Shown: piece by piece, positions 9,099-17,110 of the stretch
Position numbering within the stretch: the first letter of the stretch is position 1
Layout of the letters: every line of letters starts with the position of its first letter
Origin: Variovorax brevis
GTDB lineage: Bacteria > Pseudomonadota > Gammaproteobacteria > Burkholderiales > Burkholderiaceae_C
Direction: 5' to 3'
Assembly (NCBI RefSeq): GCF_030317105.1
Contig: NZ_JASZYG010000007.1
Location: forward strand, 248,001-312,000
Length of the DNA: 64,000 nucleotides
Program-made: the position numbers and the translations under genes
Notes under the pieces: model-generated
The model's input: only the letters and a program-made list of their open reading frames with translations
What the model was told of the DNA's origin: nothing
Databases searched by the model: none

Positions 9099-10910
9099 TC
9101 AATGTTCGGTGCCCAGGTACGCGGCGCGCACCTTGTCGCTTCGTTGCACCTCAGCTGGCGTGCCTTCCATGAGGTGCGTGCCGAACTCCATCACCACGAT
9201 GTGGTCGCAGACGTCCATCACCAGTCCCATGTCGTGTTCCACCAGCAGGATGCTCATGCCTTCGCCGCGCAGGCTGCGCAGCACATCGGCAAGCGCCTGC
9301 TTTTCCTTGTGGCGCAAGCCGGCGGCCGGTTCGTCCAGCAGCAGCAAGGCCGGATCGGCGCAGAGCGCACGGGCGATTTCCAGCAGTCGCTGTTGTCCCA
9401 TGGCGAGATTGCCGGCCTGTTCGTGCAGCAACTCGCCCATGCCGACGCGCACCAGTTGGCGTTCGGCTTCGCGAAACAACTGGCGCTCTTCCGCACGGTC
9501 GATGCGCGCCATGGCCGACAGCGCACCCTTGCGCCCGCGAAGATGCGCGCCCAGCGCCGCGTTCTCCAGCACCGTCATGTCCGGCACGAGCTTGACGTGC
9601 TGGAAGGTGCGCGACATGCCGCGCTCAGCGATGTGCCGCGATGCCATGCCGTCAACCCGGTCGCCCCGAAAGCGCACGGCGCCACCCGACAGCGTGAGCA
9701 CGCCGGTGATGAGGTTGAAGGTGGTCGACTTGCCAGCACCGTTCGGGCCGATGAGCCCCACGATCTGCCCGGCGCGCGTCTGGAAGCTGATGTCGTTCAC
9801 CGCCACCAGTCCGCCGAAGGTCTTGCGAACCGCCTGCACGTCGAGCACCACCTCGCCGGCCGCGGGCTTGGCGCGCGTGGGCAAGGGTGCTGACGCGTGC
9901 CAGTCGACGGCGCGCTGCGAACGCGGCAGGCGCCTGTCGATGAAGGACCACAGGCCGTCCGGCAGGTACTTGAGCACCAGCACGATCATGATGCCGAAGA
10001 CGATCACTTCGTAGCTGCCGCTGGTGCCGATCAGCTTGGGAAGCAGCACTTGCAGCTGGTCTTCCAGGATCTTGACGATGCCCGATCCGGCCACAGCACC
10101 CCACACATGCGCCGCACCGCCGAGCACCGCCATGAACAGGTATTCGATGCCCATCTTGAGGCCGAAGGGCGAAGGGTTGACCGTGCGCTGGAAGTGCGCA
10201 AACAGCCAGCCCGAGACGGAAGCCAGCATGGCCGCCAGCACGAAGATGCCGACCTTGTGGCGAAGCGTGTTCACGCCCATGGCCTCGGCCATGAGCTTGC
10301 CGCCTGCCAGTGCGCGAATGGCGCGGCCGCTGCGCGAATCCAGCAGCCGGATCACCGCAAACGAAGCAGCGAGCACGAAGGTCCACACCAGGCCGTAGAA
10401 CACGCGCCGCTGTCCGATTTCAAAGCCGAAGATCGACAGGCCCTTGACGCCCAGGATGCCGTCGTACTTGCCCAGCGCGTCGAGGTTGCCCATCAGGTAG
10501 TAGAGCGAGAGCGCCCACGCAATGGTTGCCAGCGGCAGGTAGTGGCCCGACATGCGCAGCGTGATGGTGCCGATCACTGCCGCGCTCACGCCCGTGATGG
10601 CCAACCCGATGAAGAGCGTGAGCCACGGCGAGAGCCCCGTGTTCACCGTGAGGTAGGCCGTCGTGTACGCGCCAATGCCCACGAACGCCGCCTGCCCAAA
10701 GGAGGTAAGCCCCGCCACGCCGGTGAGCAGCACGAGGCCGAGCACCGGCAATGCATACAGGCCGATGTAGTTGAGCTGGATGATCCAGAAGTCCGGGACC
10801 GGCAGCAGTGGCAGTGCGATCAGCACTGCGATGAGGGCGAGCGGCCCCCACTTGCGTACGGTGCTGCCGTTGGATGCTGCGGGCACGGGAGCCGAAACGA
10901 TGGCGCTCAT
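9099..10910 (-). CDS. Fused LIV-type permease (LivM) and ATPase (LivG)
   Basis: A 603-residue fusion. Residues ~20-330 are a LivM-type inner-membrane permease with about eight to ten hydrophobic helices, including the family segment GVAGLTSFGQAAFVGIGAY. Residues ~350-603 are a LivG-type ATPase with Walker A GPNGAGKST, LAMGQQRLLEIARAL as the signature region, and Walker B LLLLDEPAAGL. In E. coli these are separate proteins; here one polypeptide couples one permease half to one ATPase. Its start abuts the livH stop with no spacing, so translation is probably coupled. It forms the importer together with LivH, LivF and the binding protein. Confidence 0.9.
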   Translation of the reverse strand: MSAIVSAPVPAASNGSTVRKWGPLALIAVLIALPLLPVPDFWIIQLNYIGLYALPVLGLVLLTGVAGLTSFGQAAFVGIGAYTTAYLTVNTGLSPWLTLFIGLAITGVSAAVIGTITLRMSGHYLPLATIAWALSLYYLMGNLDALGKYDGILGVKGLSIFGFEIGQRRVFYGLVWTFVLAASFAVIRLLDSRSGRAIRALAGGKLMAEAMGVNTLRHKVGIFVLAAMLASVSGWLFAHFQRTVNPSPFGLKMGIEYLFMAVLGGAAHVWGAVAGSGIVKILEDQLQVLLPKLIGTSGSYEVIVFGIMIVLVLKYLPDGLWSFIDRRLPRSQRAVDWHASAPLPTRAKPAAGEVVLDVQAVRKTFGGLVAVNDISFQTRAGQIVGLIGPNGAGKSTTFNLITGVLTLSGGAVRFRGDRVDGMASRHIAERGMSRTFQHVKLVPDMTVLENAALGAHLRGRKGALSAMARIDRAEERQLFREAERQLVRVGMGELLHEQAGNLAMGQQRLLEIARALCADPALLLLDEPAAGLRHKEKQALADVLRSLRGEGMSILLVEHDMGLVMDVCDHIVVMEFGTHLMEGTPAEVQRSDKVRAAYLGTEH

Positions 10911-11951
10911 TCAATGCTCCTCGTCCGAATGGCCGCTGGCGAGCGAGCGCCACAACAGCACCGGCAGGATGATGGTGAACACGATCACTTCCTTGAACGC
11001 GCTCGCCCAGAACGAGCCGAAGGCCTCGATGACGCCAACCGACAGCGCACCGATGAGCGCACCCGGATAGCTCGCCAACCCGGCAATCACACCCGCCACG
11101 AAGCCCTTGAGCCCGATGAGGAAGCCTGAGTCATAGAAGATCGTGGTGGTCGGCCCGATCAGCAGACCAGACAGTGCGCCGATCAAAGCCGCCAATCCGA
11201 AGGTGAGCTGACCCGCGTTCTGCGTCGAGATGCCCACGAGCCTCGCTCCGAGCCGGTTGACCGCCGTTGCGCGCAGTGCCTTGCCATACAAGGTGCGCTC
11301 GAAGAAGAGCCACAGCATCACGATGAGTGCCGCCGACATGCCGAAGATGATCAGCGCCTGCCCGCTGATGTTGAGCGGCCCGAACGGAATCCGCACGTCC
11401 CAGAAGGGAGCGTTGCGAAACCCTTCAGCGCCGAAGAAGAGCAGACCGAGACCGGTCATCGCAAAGTGCACGCCCACCGACACGATGAGCAGCACCAGCG
11501 TGCTGGCACCCGCCAGCGATTGATAGGCCACGCGGTACACGAGTGGGCCGAAGGCGCTCACGATGCACACCGTCAACAAGGCCTGCACCGCCACCGGAAA
11601 GGCGCGCGGCGCCGCCCAGGCCGACACGGCCGCGATGACGGCGGGCACGATGAACATGCGCAGCGCCGCTTTCGCGCCGGCCACGACGCTTTCGCGATGG
11701 CGCCAGATGGTGACGAACTCCATCAACGCCGCGACGCCCGCCAGGATCAACAGCAGCCACACGGTCCCCGGCACCTTGCCCGTCTGGAAGATCGCCAGCG
11801 TGAGCGCGCCGTACGCCACGAACTCGCCCTGCGGAATGAAGATGACGCGCGTCACCGTGAACACCAGCACGATGCACATGCCGAGCAGTGCGTAGATCGC
11901 GCCGTTGGTGAGGCCGTCCAGCATCAGGATGCTGGCGATCGAGAAGTCCAT
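10911..11951 (-). CDS. livH: LIV-type ABC transporter permease (LivH)
   Basis: A 346-residue inner-membrane permease of the LivH family, with the N-terminal segment LDGLTNGAIYALLGMCIVLVF and the typical late helix GVIAGLASYPGALIGALSVGVIEAF. It is slightly longer than E. coli LivH (308 residues), with extra residues in the region 60-120. It pairs with the permease half of the following LivM-LivG fusion and lies 27 bases after the binding-protein gene. Confidence 0.88.
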   Translation of the reverse strand: MDFSIASILMLDGLTNGAIYALLGMCIVLVFTVTRVIFIPQGEFVAYGALTLAIFQTGKVPGTVWLLLILAGVAALMEFVTIWRHRESVVAGAKAALRMFIVPAVIAAVSAWAAPRAFPVAVQALLTVCIVSAFGPLVYRVAYQSLAGASTLVLLIVSVGVHFAMTGLGLLFFGAEGFRNAPFWDVRIPFGPLNISGQALIIFGMSAALIVMLWLFFERTLYGKALRATAVNRLGARLVGISTQNAGQLTFGLAALIGALSGLLIGPTTTIFYDSGFLIGLKGFVAGVIAGLASYPGALIGALSVGVIEAFGSFWASAFKEVIVFTIILPVLLWRSLASGHSDEEH

Positions 11952-11978
11952 GACAGGGCGGTCTCGTGGAGATGGGGC

Positions 11979-13115
11979 TTACTGGATTACCTTGAATTCG
12001 CCGTTCACCACTTGCATCATCACGCCGGTTTCGTTGGTGTAGCCCCAGTGGTCTTGCGCCGTCCAGTCGAGCACGCCATGCGCGAGCACGGTGCGGCCCA
12101 TCGTTTCGAAGGCGTCGCGCAACGCGGCGCGGAACTCCGGCGTGCCCGGTTGCGCCTTCTTGAGCGCGATCGGCACGGCCTTTTCGAGCACCGTGAGCGC
12201 GTCCGTGCCGTGGCCGGCGAACTGGTTGCGCGAACCCGGGCCGTAGGCCTTCTCGTAGCCTTCGACGAATGCCAGGGCCGACTTCTTGGACGGGTTGCTG
12301 TCCGGCAGCTGCGTGCCGAGCATGGCGGGGCCGGACACGACGAAGGCGCCATCGGCGTCCTTGCCGGCGGTGCGCATCAGGTCAGGCGTCGCAGCCGCAT
12401 GCGTTTGATAGACCTTGCCCTTGTAGCCGCGTTCCATGATGGCTTTTTGCGGCATGCCTGCGCCGCTGCCCGATGCCACGATCAGGATCGCGTCCGGGTT
12501 GGCCGAGGTCAGCTTGAGCGCCTGCGCCGTCACGCTGGTGTCGGCGCGCGCAAAGCGCTCGACACCGACGATCTTCATGCCGTTCTTCGCCGCCTCTTCG
12601 TTCATGGCCTTGAGCCACAGCTCGCCATAGGCATCGGTGTAGCCGAGGAAGCCGATCGTCTTCACGCCTTGCTTCTTCATTTGCCCCGCCACGGCATAGG
12701 CCATCACGCCATTGGATTGCGGCAGGCGGAAGAACCACTTGTCCTTGCCCGGCGGAAGGCCTGCCGGAGAGGTCGAGAGTTGCGGCGTTTGCGCTTCGGC
12801 CGTCACGTCGGCCATCGGAATGGCCACGGGCGTTGCAGAAGATCCCACGATGACGTCGACCTTGTCGTCGGTGACCAGGCGTTGCGTGGCCTTGACCCCG
12901 GCGGTCGGGTCGCTGGCGTCGTCCAGCACGATGAGCTTGACGTTCTGCCCGGCGATGGTCTTGGGCCAGATCATGATGGCGTTCTTGACCGGGATGCCCA
13001 GGCCCGAGGCGGGGCCCGTCAGCGGCTGCACGACGCCGACGGTGAGGTCGGCATGGGCAGCCGCCATCAGCGCGAACGAGAACAGGGTCGCAAGAATCGT
13101 CTTCTGGAACTTCAT
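11979..13115 (-). CDS. Periplasmic substrate-binding protein of the LIV-type importer
   Basis: A 378-residue type I periplasmic binding protein (Leu/Ile/Val-binding fold) with a Sec signal peptide cleaved after AHA at about residue 22. The mature start, DLTVGVVQPLTGPASGLG, is the usual first strand of the domain, and DDKVDVIVGSSATPVAIP binds the ligand in this fold. The ATG at 13115 is preceded by a GGAGACAAG ribosome site. It is the first gene of the ABC set. Ligand not decided by sequence; the neighbourhood points to an aromatic acid. Confidence 0.88.
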   Translation of the reverse strand: MKFQKTILATLFSFALMAAAHADLTVGVVQPLTGPASGLGIPVKNAIMIWPKTIAGQNVKLIVLDDASDPTAGVKATQRLVTDDKVDVIVGSSATPVAIPMADVTAEAQTPQLSTSPAGLPPGKDKWFFRLPQSNGVMAYAVAGQMKKQGVKTIGFLGYTDAYGELWLKAMNEEAAKNGMKIVGVERFARADTSVTAQALKLTSANPDAILIVASGSGAGMPQKAIMERGYKGKVYQTHAAATPDLMRTAGKDADGAFVVSGPAMLGTQLPDSNPSKKSALAFVEGYEKAYGPGSRNQFAGHGTDALTVLEKAVPIALKKAQPGTPEFRAALRDAFETMGRTVLAHGVLDWTAQDHWGYTNETGVMMQVVNGEFKVIQ

Positions 13116-13159
13116 CACTTGTCTCCTCGGAATTGTTGGAAAGGCACGGGGGAAAGGCT

Positions 13160-13924
13160 TCAGCGCGGCGCCATGCGCAGTGCGCCGTCGAGTCGGATCA
13201 CTTCGCCGTTGAGGTGGCCGTTGGTCACGATGTGGCAGGCCAGTTCGGCAAACTCCGAAGGCTTGCCCAAACGCGGCGGGAAGGGAATGGACGCGGCAAG
13301 CGATTGCTGGATCGGCTCGGGCAACTCCATCAAGAGCGGCGTGGCGAACAGGCCCGGCGCGATGGTGCACACGCGAATGCCGTGCTGCGCCAGATCGCGT
13401 GCCATTGGCAGCGTCATGCCGACCAGGCCGCCCTTGGATGCGCTGTAGGCCTGCTGGCCGACCTGTCCGTCCATGGCGGCGATCGATGCGGTGAACATCA
13501 TCACGCCGCGCTCACCGCCTTCGTTGGGTTCGAGCTTGGCGCAAGCCGCGGCAAAGAGCCGGCTCGCGTTGTAGGCGCCGATCAGGTTCACGGTGACGAC
13601 ACGCACGAAGTCTTCCAGCGGCGCCGGTGTGCCGTCCTTGGCGACGACGCGCTTGGCCGAGCCGATGCCGGCGATGTTCATCAGGATGCGCGCGGTGCCG
13701 TGCGCGGCCGTCGCCTTGTCGAGCGCGGCGCTCAGGCTGTCGGTGTTGGTGATGTCGCACGGGCAGGCGATGCCGCCGATTTCTGCCGCGACCTTTTCCG
13801 CCAGTTCGGCATTGCGGTCGAGCACCGCGACCTTCGCGCCCAGGCGCGCCAGTTCGCGTGCGGTGGCTTCGCCGAGGCCCGATGCGCCGCCGGTGACGAG
13901 GGCGGCTTGTCCTTCGATCTTCAT
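13160..13924 (-). CDS. SDR-family 3-hydroxyacyl-CoA dehydrogenase (probable beta-hydroxyphenylpropionyl-CoA dehydrogenase)
   Basis: A 254-residue SDR close to type II 3-hydroxyacyl-CoA dehydrogenases (HSD17B10-like). Visible: TGGASGLGEATA at residues ~11-22, Asp at the end of the second strand (VLDRN, favouring NAD+), MNIAGIG in place of the more usual NNAG, and YSASKGG with the catalytic Tyr and Lys. It lies in the same series as feruloyl-CoA synthase and the crotonase. In Agrobacterium fabrum and Acinetobacter, a dehydrogenase next to these two enzymes oxidises the hydrated hydroxycinnamoyl-CoA to the beta-keto thioester; that is the likely role here (inference from family and context). Confidence 0.82.
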   Translation of the reverse strand: MKIEGQAALVTGGASGLGEATARELARLGAKVAVLDRNAELAEKVAAEIGGIACPCDITNTDSLSAALDKATAAHGTARILMNIAGIGSAKRVVAKDGTPAPLEDFVRVVTVNLIGAYNASRLFAAACAKLEPNEGGERGVMMFTASIAAMDGQVGQQAYSASKGGLVGMTLPMARDLAQHGIRVCTIAPGLFATPLLMELPEPIQQSLAASIPFPPRLGKPSEFAELACHIVTNGHLNGEVIRLDGALRMAPR

Positions 13925-13970
13925 ATGCTGTCTCCGTGAATCGTCGGGATGCTGTTGGGGTTGCTGTTGC

Positions 13971-14369
13971 TCAGGCGTACTTGTCGCCCACTTCTTCGCG
14001 CAGGGGGTGCGTGTCGTAGACGATGGTCATGCTGGCGATGCGATCGCTGCCGGGCCTGAACTCGAACACGTCCACGCAGGTGAAGGTCACGACCTTGCCA
14101 TCTTTCAAGGTCCAGTCGTAGCGGAAATACGCGGCCACCCGCTCGATGCCGCCACCGGGCTCCACGCTTTCGAACAGGTCGATGGGCGTGATCACACTTT
14201 GCGATGAGGCACCAGCCAGCCGCGGAAAGAATTCGCTCGCCACCATCGAGCCGAGGAAGGGCGACTTGACGATGCCGTCAGGCTCGAACGTGGCGACGAG
14301 ACCGGGCACGTCGGTGTCGTGCAGGCATTTCAGGTAGTGACGGATGGTCTTGATCCTGTCGATGCTCAT
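13971..14369 (-). CDS. NTF2-like (SnoaL-type) protein of unknown function
   Basis: A 132-residue protein with the layout of a small NTF2-like fold: an N-terminal helix region RIKTIRHYLKCLHDTDVPGLVATFEPDG, then strands ending in FEFRPGSDRIASMTIVYDTHPLREEV. Members are cone-shaped enzymes or binding proteins; none of the residues seen here gives the reaction. Its ATG overlaps the stop of the feruloyl-CoA synthase gene by four bases (ATGA), so it is made together with that enzyme and probably acts in the same pathway, for example on an unstable CoA intermediate. That last point is a guess. Confidence 0.7.
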   Translation of the reverse strand: MSIDRIKTIRHYLKCLHDTDVPGLVATFEPDGIVKSPFLGSMVASEFFPRLAGASSQSVITPIDLFESVEPGGGIERVAAYFRYDWTLKDGKVVTFTCVDVFEFRPGSDRIASMTIVYDTHPLREEVGDKYA

Positions 14370-16237
14370 GGCTGTCCCTGCGTGCGCGGTTGAAGGGTGA
14401 AGGGCAGTGTTCCCGCGTGCAGCGCATCGACCATTTCGGCGCGGTGCTTGAGCACGGCGCGCTGGTTGATGGAGCCCTTGTCGGTGACTTCGCCCTTGTC
14501 GATGGATGGCGGTGTGTGCATCAGGTGCGCGCGCGCAATGCGGCTGGCGCTGCCCGTCGCGGATGCCGCGAGTTCGTCGAGCACTTTCTGGAAGTGCGCT
14601 TGCACGGCATCGCTTTCGAGCACGCTTTGCAGCGGTGCATCCGCCGGCAATCCTGCGAGCCTGCGAACGGCTTGCGTCGGAAAGATCAGCGCGCCCACTT
14701 CCTTCAGGTTGATGCCGGTGAGCACCGCGTCCTGCACATAGGGCGCGCCGGCTGCGATGACCTTGGCGCGCAGCGGGCCGACGCTCACGAAGGTGCCGGT
14801 CGCCAGCTTGAAGTCTTCCGCAATGCGTCCGTCGAAGCGCAGGCCGCGATGGATGTCCTTCGGGTCGATCCACGCCACGGCGTCGCCGGTGCAAAAAAAG
14901 CCTTCCTCGTCGAAGGCCTCGGCGGTGGCTTCCGGTGCGCGCCAGTAGCCTGGCGTGACGTTCGGGCCGCGATAGCGCACCTCCGTCTTGCCATCGACAT
15001 CGACCAGCTTGATCTGCAAGCCGGGCGTGGGCAGCCCGAGGTCGCCCGAGGTCACCTGCGGGCTCGAAATGTAGAGCGCGAAAGGGCCCGACTCGGTCAT
15101 GCCCAGGCCTGTGCCCATGACGATGCGTTCGCCGATCTCGGCCTCCTGCGTGCGATGCAGGCTGTCCCACACCGGCTGCGGCAGGGCGGCGCCCGCGTAG
15201 AAGAACATCTTCACGCGCGACAGCAGGGTCTTGCGCAGCAGCGCGTCGGTTTCCATCGCGTTGGCAATGGCTTCGAAACCCGTCGGCACGTTGAAGTAAG
15301 CCGTCGGCGCGATCTCGCGCAGGTTCCGCAGCGTTTCGCCGATGCCGGCGGGCGTGGGCTTTCCGTCGTCGATGTACAGCGTGCCGCCGTTATTCAGCAC
15401 GATGCCGACGTTGTGGTTGCCGCCAAAGGTGTGGTTCCACGGCAGCCAGTCGACCAGCACCGGCGGTTCGTCCGTGAGCGCGGGAATCGACTGGCGCAAC
15501 TGTTGCTGGTTGGCGCACCACATGCGATGCGTGTTCATCACGGCCTTGGGCAGCTTGGTCGAGCCCGAGGTGAAGAGAAACTTGGTGATCGTGTCCGGGC
15601 CGGTGGCCCGCATTGCGGCATCGACGGCGGGCGTGGGTTCGGTGTCCAGCAATTGCGACAAGGGTGTGGTGCGGCGGCCTTCGATGGCGCCTTCCGCGAG
15701 CACCACTTCGATGTCGGCGGGAACGGCCTGCGCAATCGCACGGCCATAGCGCGCCGCATCGCTGGCCATCACCAGTCCGGGCGTGAGCGTGGACAGCACG
15801 TGGCGCAGTTTCTCGTAGTCCTGGCTCACGGTCGAATAGGGCGGCGAGACCGAGCAATGCGGCACGCCCGCGTAGAGACAGCCGAGCACCATCAGCGCAT
15901 GCTCGATGCTGTTCTCGCTGAGGATGGCGACGGGCCTTTCGGCGTTCAGGCCGCGGTCGAGCAGTGCCTGCCCGATGCGCCGCGCCTGCTCGAGCGCCTG
16001 CGCGTAGCTCACGCGCAGCCAGTCGCCGGTGCTGCCGTCGGTCAGTCGTTCACGGCGCGCAACGAGCGTGCGTTCGGGCGCGACCTGCGCCCAGTGCACC
16101 AGCCGGTCGGTGATGCGCTCGCCAAAGGGTTCGAGCGGCATTTCCGCTTCCAGGTAGCGAACACCCGGCGCGCCGTCGCGCAACACGCCGCGCGTCACGC
16201 CAAAGACCAGCGGCCGGTAGCGCGCGGGCTGGGTCAT
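14366..16237 (-). CDS. fcs: Feruloyl-CoA synthase
   Basis: A 623-residue AMP-forming acyl-CoA ligase of the ANL superfamily, with the length and sequence character of bacterial feruloyl-CoA synthases. The phosphate-binding loop FLFTSGSTKLPKAV is near residues 218-231, TGLGMTESGPF carries the A5 motif, and the late catalytic Lys lies near IDKGEVTDKGSINQRAVL. It activates ferulate, p-coumarate or caffeate with ATP and CoA in the cytoplasm. It overlaps the crotonase gene upstream and the NTF2-like gene downstream by four bases each, so the three are translationally coupled. Confidence 0.88.
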   Translation of the reverse strand: MTQPARYRPLVFGVTRGVLRDGAPGVRYLEAEMPLEPFGERITDRLVHWAQVAPERTLVARRERLTDGSTGDWLRVSYAQALEQARRIGQALLDRGLNAERPVAILSENSIEHALMVLGCLYAGVPHCSVSPPYSTVSQDYEKLRHVLSTLTPGLVMASDAARYGRAIAQAVPADIEVVLAEGAIEGRRTTPLSQLLDTEPTPAVDAAMRATGPDTITKFLFTSGSTKLPKAVMNTHRMWCANQQQLRQSIPALTDEPPVLVDWLPWNHTFGGNHNVGIVLNNGGTLYIDDGKPTPAGIGETLRNLREIAPTAYFNVPTGFEAIANAMETDALLRKTLLSRVKMFFYAGAALPQPVWDSLHRTQEAEIGERIVMGTGLGMTESGPFALYISSPQVTSGDLGLPTPGLQIKLVDVDGKTEVRYRGPNVTPGYWRAPEATAEAFDEEGFFCTGDAVAWIDPKDIHRGLRFDGRIAEDFKLATGTFVSVGPLRAKVIAAGAPYVQDAVLTGINLKEVGALIFPTQAVRRLAGLPADAPLQSVLESDAVQAHFQKVLDELAASATGSASRIARAHLMHTPPSIDKGEVTDKGSINQRAVLKHRAEMVDALHAGTLPFTLQPRTQGQP

Positions 16238-17007
16238 TCCTTGCTCACCTTGGCCGCGCGGCCTTCCAGGAAGTCACGCAGGCGTTCCTTGGCTTGCGGA
16301 GCGCTTTGCGCAATGCCGGCCACGAGCGATTCGGTGAAATAGCCTTGGTCGGCCGACTGCTCCGCGATGCGCGGCAGGGCGTGCATCAGCGCGTAGTTGG
16401 TCATGGGCGCGTTTTGCGCCACGCGCTTGGCCAGTTCGATCGCCTTGTCGAAGGCCGTGCCCTCGGCAACGAGGTATTGCGCGAAGCCCAGTCGCTCGCC
16501 TTCCTCGGCGCCGTACACGCGGCCGGTGAGCATCATGTCGGTCATGCGCGGCACGCCGATCAGCTTGGGAATGCGCACCGAGCCGCCGCCGCCCACGAAG
16601 ATGCCACGCGAGCCTTCCGGCAGCGCGTAGAAGGTGGTCGAGTCGGCCACGCGGATGTGGCAGGCGCTTGCCAGTTCCAGTCCGCCGCCCACCACCGCAC
16701 CGTGCAGCGCGGCGATCACCGGCACCGGGCCGTATTGCACCCGCTCCAGCGCCGCGTGCCACATGCGCGAATGGTGCAGGCCCTCGACCGAATCGCGCTC
16801 CTGAAGCTCCGAAAGATCGAGGCCCGAGCAGAAGTGCGGACCCTCGCCGTCGATGACGGCGGCGCGCACGTTCGTGGGCAGGTTGTCGAAGGTGTCGCGA
16901 AGCGCGAGGATGAGCGCATCGGACAGTGCGTTGCGCTTGCCGCCCCGCATGAGGCGCACGACGGCGATGTCGTCGTGCAATTCCAGGTGGAGGTCAGGGT
17001 GGGTCAT
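16234..17007 (-). CDS. Crotonase-family hydroxycinnamoyl-CoA hydratase
   Basis: A 257-residue enoyl-CoA hydratase/isomerase family enzyme. The first oxyanion-hole segment is HFCSGLDLSEL, the second ALHGAVVGGGLELA, and ALPEGSRGIFVGGGGS contains a Glu at the usual catalytic position. It is the first gene of the minus-strand hydroxycinnamate series. Feruloyl-CoA hydratase/lyases add water and split off vanillin; a hydratase-only activity feeding a dehydrogenase is the alternative. The neighbouring SDR and divergent amidohydrolase, and the lack of a vanillin dehydrogenase in the window, favour hydration only, but sequence alone cannot settle this. Confidence 0.85.
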   Translation of the reverse strand: MTHPDLHLELHDDIAVVRLMRGGKRNALSDALILALRDTFDNLPTNVRAAVIDGEGPHFCSGLDLSELQERDSVEGLHHSRMWHAALERVQYGPVPVIAALHGAVVGGGLELASACHIRVADSTTFYALPEGSRGIFVGGGGSVRIPKLIGVPRMTDMMLTGRVYGAEEGERLGFAQYLVAEGTAFDKAIELAKRVAQNAPMTNYALMHALPRIAEQSADQGYFTESLVAGIAQSAPQAKERLRDFLEGRAAKVSKE

Positions 17008-17034
17008 GATTGATTCCGCGGTGTGAATCGATTA

Positions 17035-17053
17035 TGGTTATGAAAAATAACCA
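17035..17053. promoter_or_regulatory. Palindromic operator candidate in the divergent hydroxycinnamate promoter
   Basis: TGGTTAT-gaaaa-ATAACCA: two perfect 7-base arms around a 5-base centre. It is in the 103-base gap between the divergent crotonase (start 17007, -) and amidohydrolase (start 17111, +), the only AT-rich spot nearby. Size and symmetry suit a MarR dimer, and the locus encodes a MarR regulator at 4324-4809, so one operator could control both directions. Confidence 0.55.
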
Positions 17054-17110
17054 ATTCAAGCTCGGATCGAGCCTTCGGCCCTAGTACATACCCGAACACG
17101 GAGACGCAGC

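Noticed and set aside
16234..17007. Crotonase as a classic feruloyl-CoA hydratase/lyase that releases vanillin
   Set aside because: Not excluded by sequence, but no vanillin dehydrogenase is present and a dehydrogenase plus amidohydrolase are; hydration-only fits the locus better.
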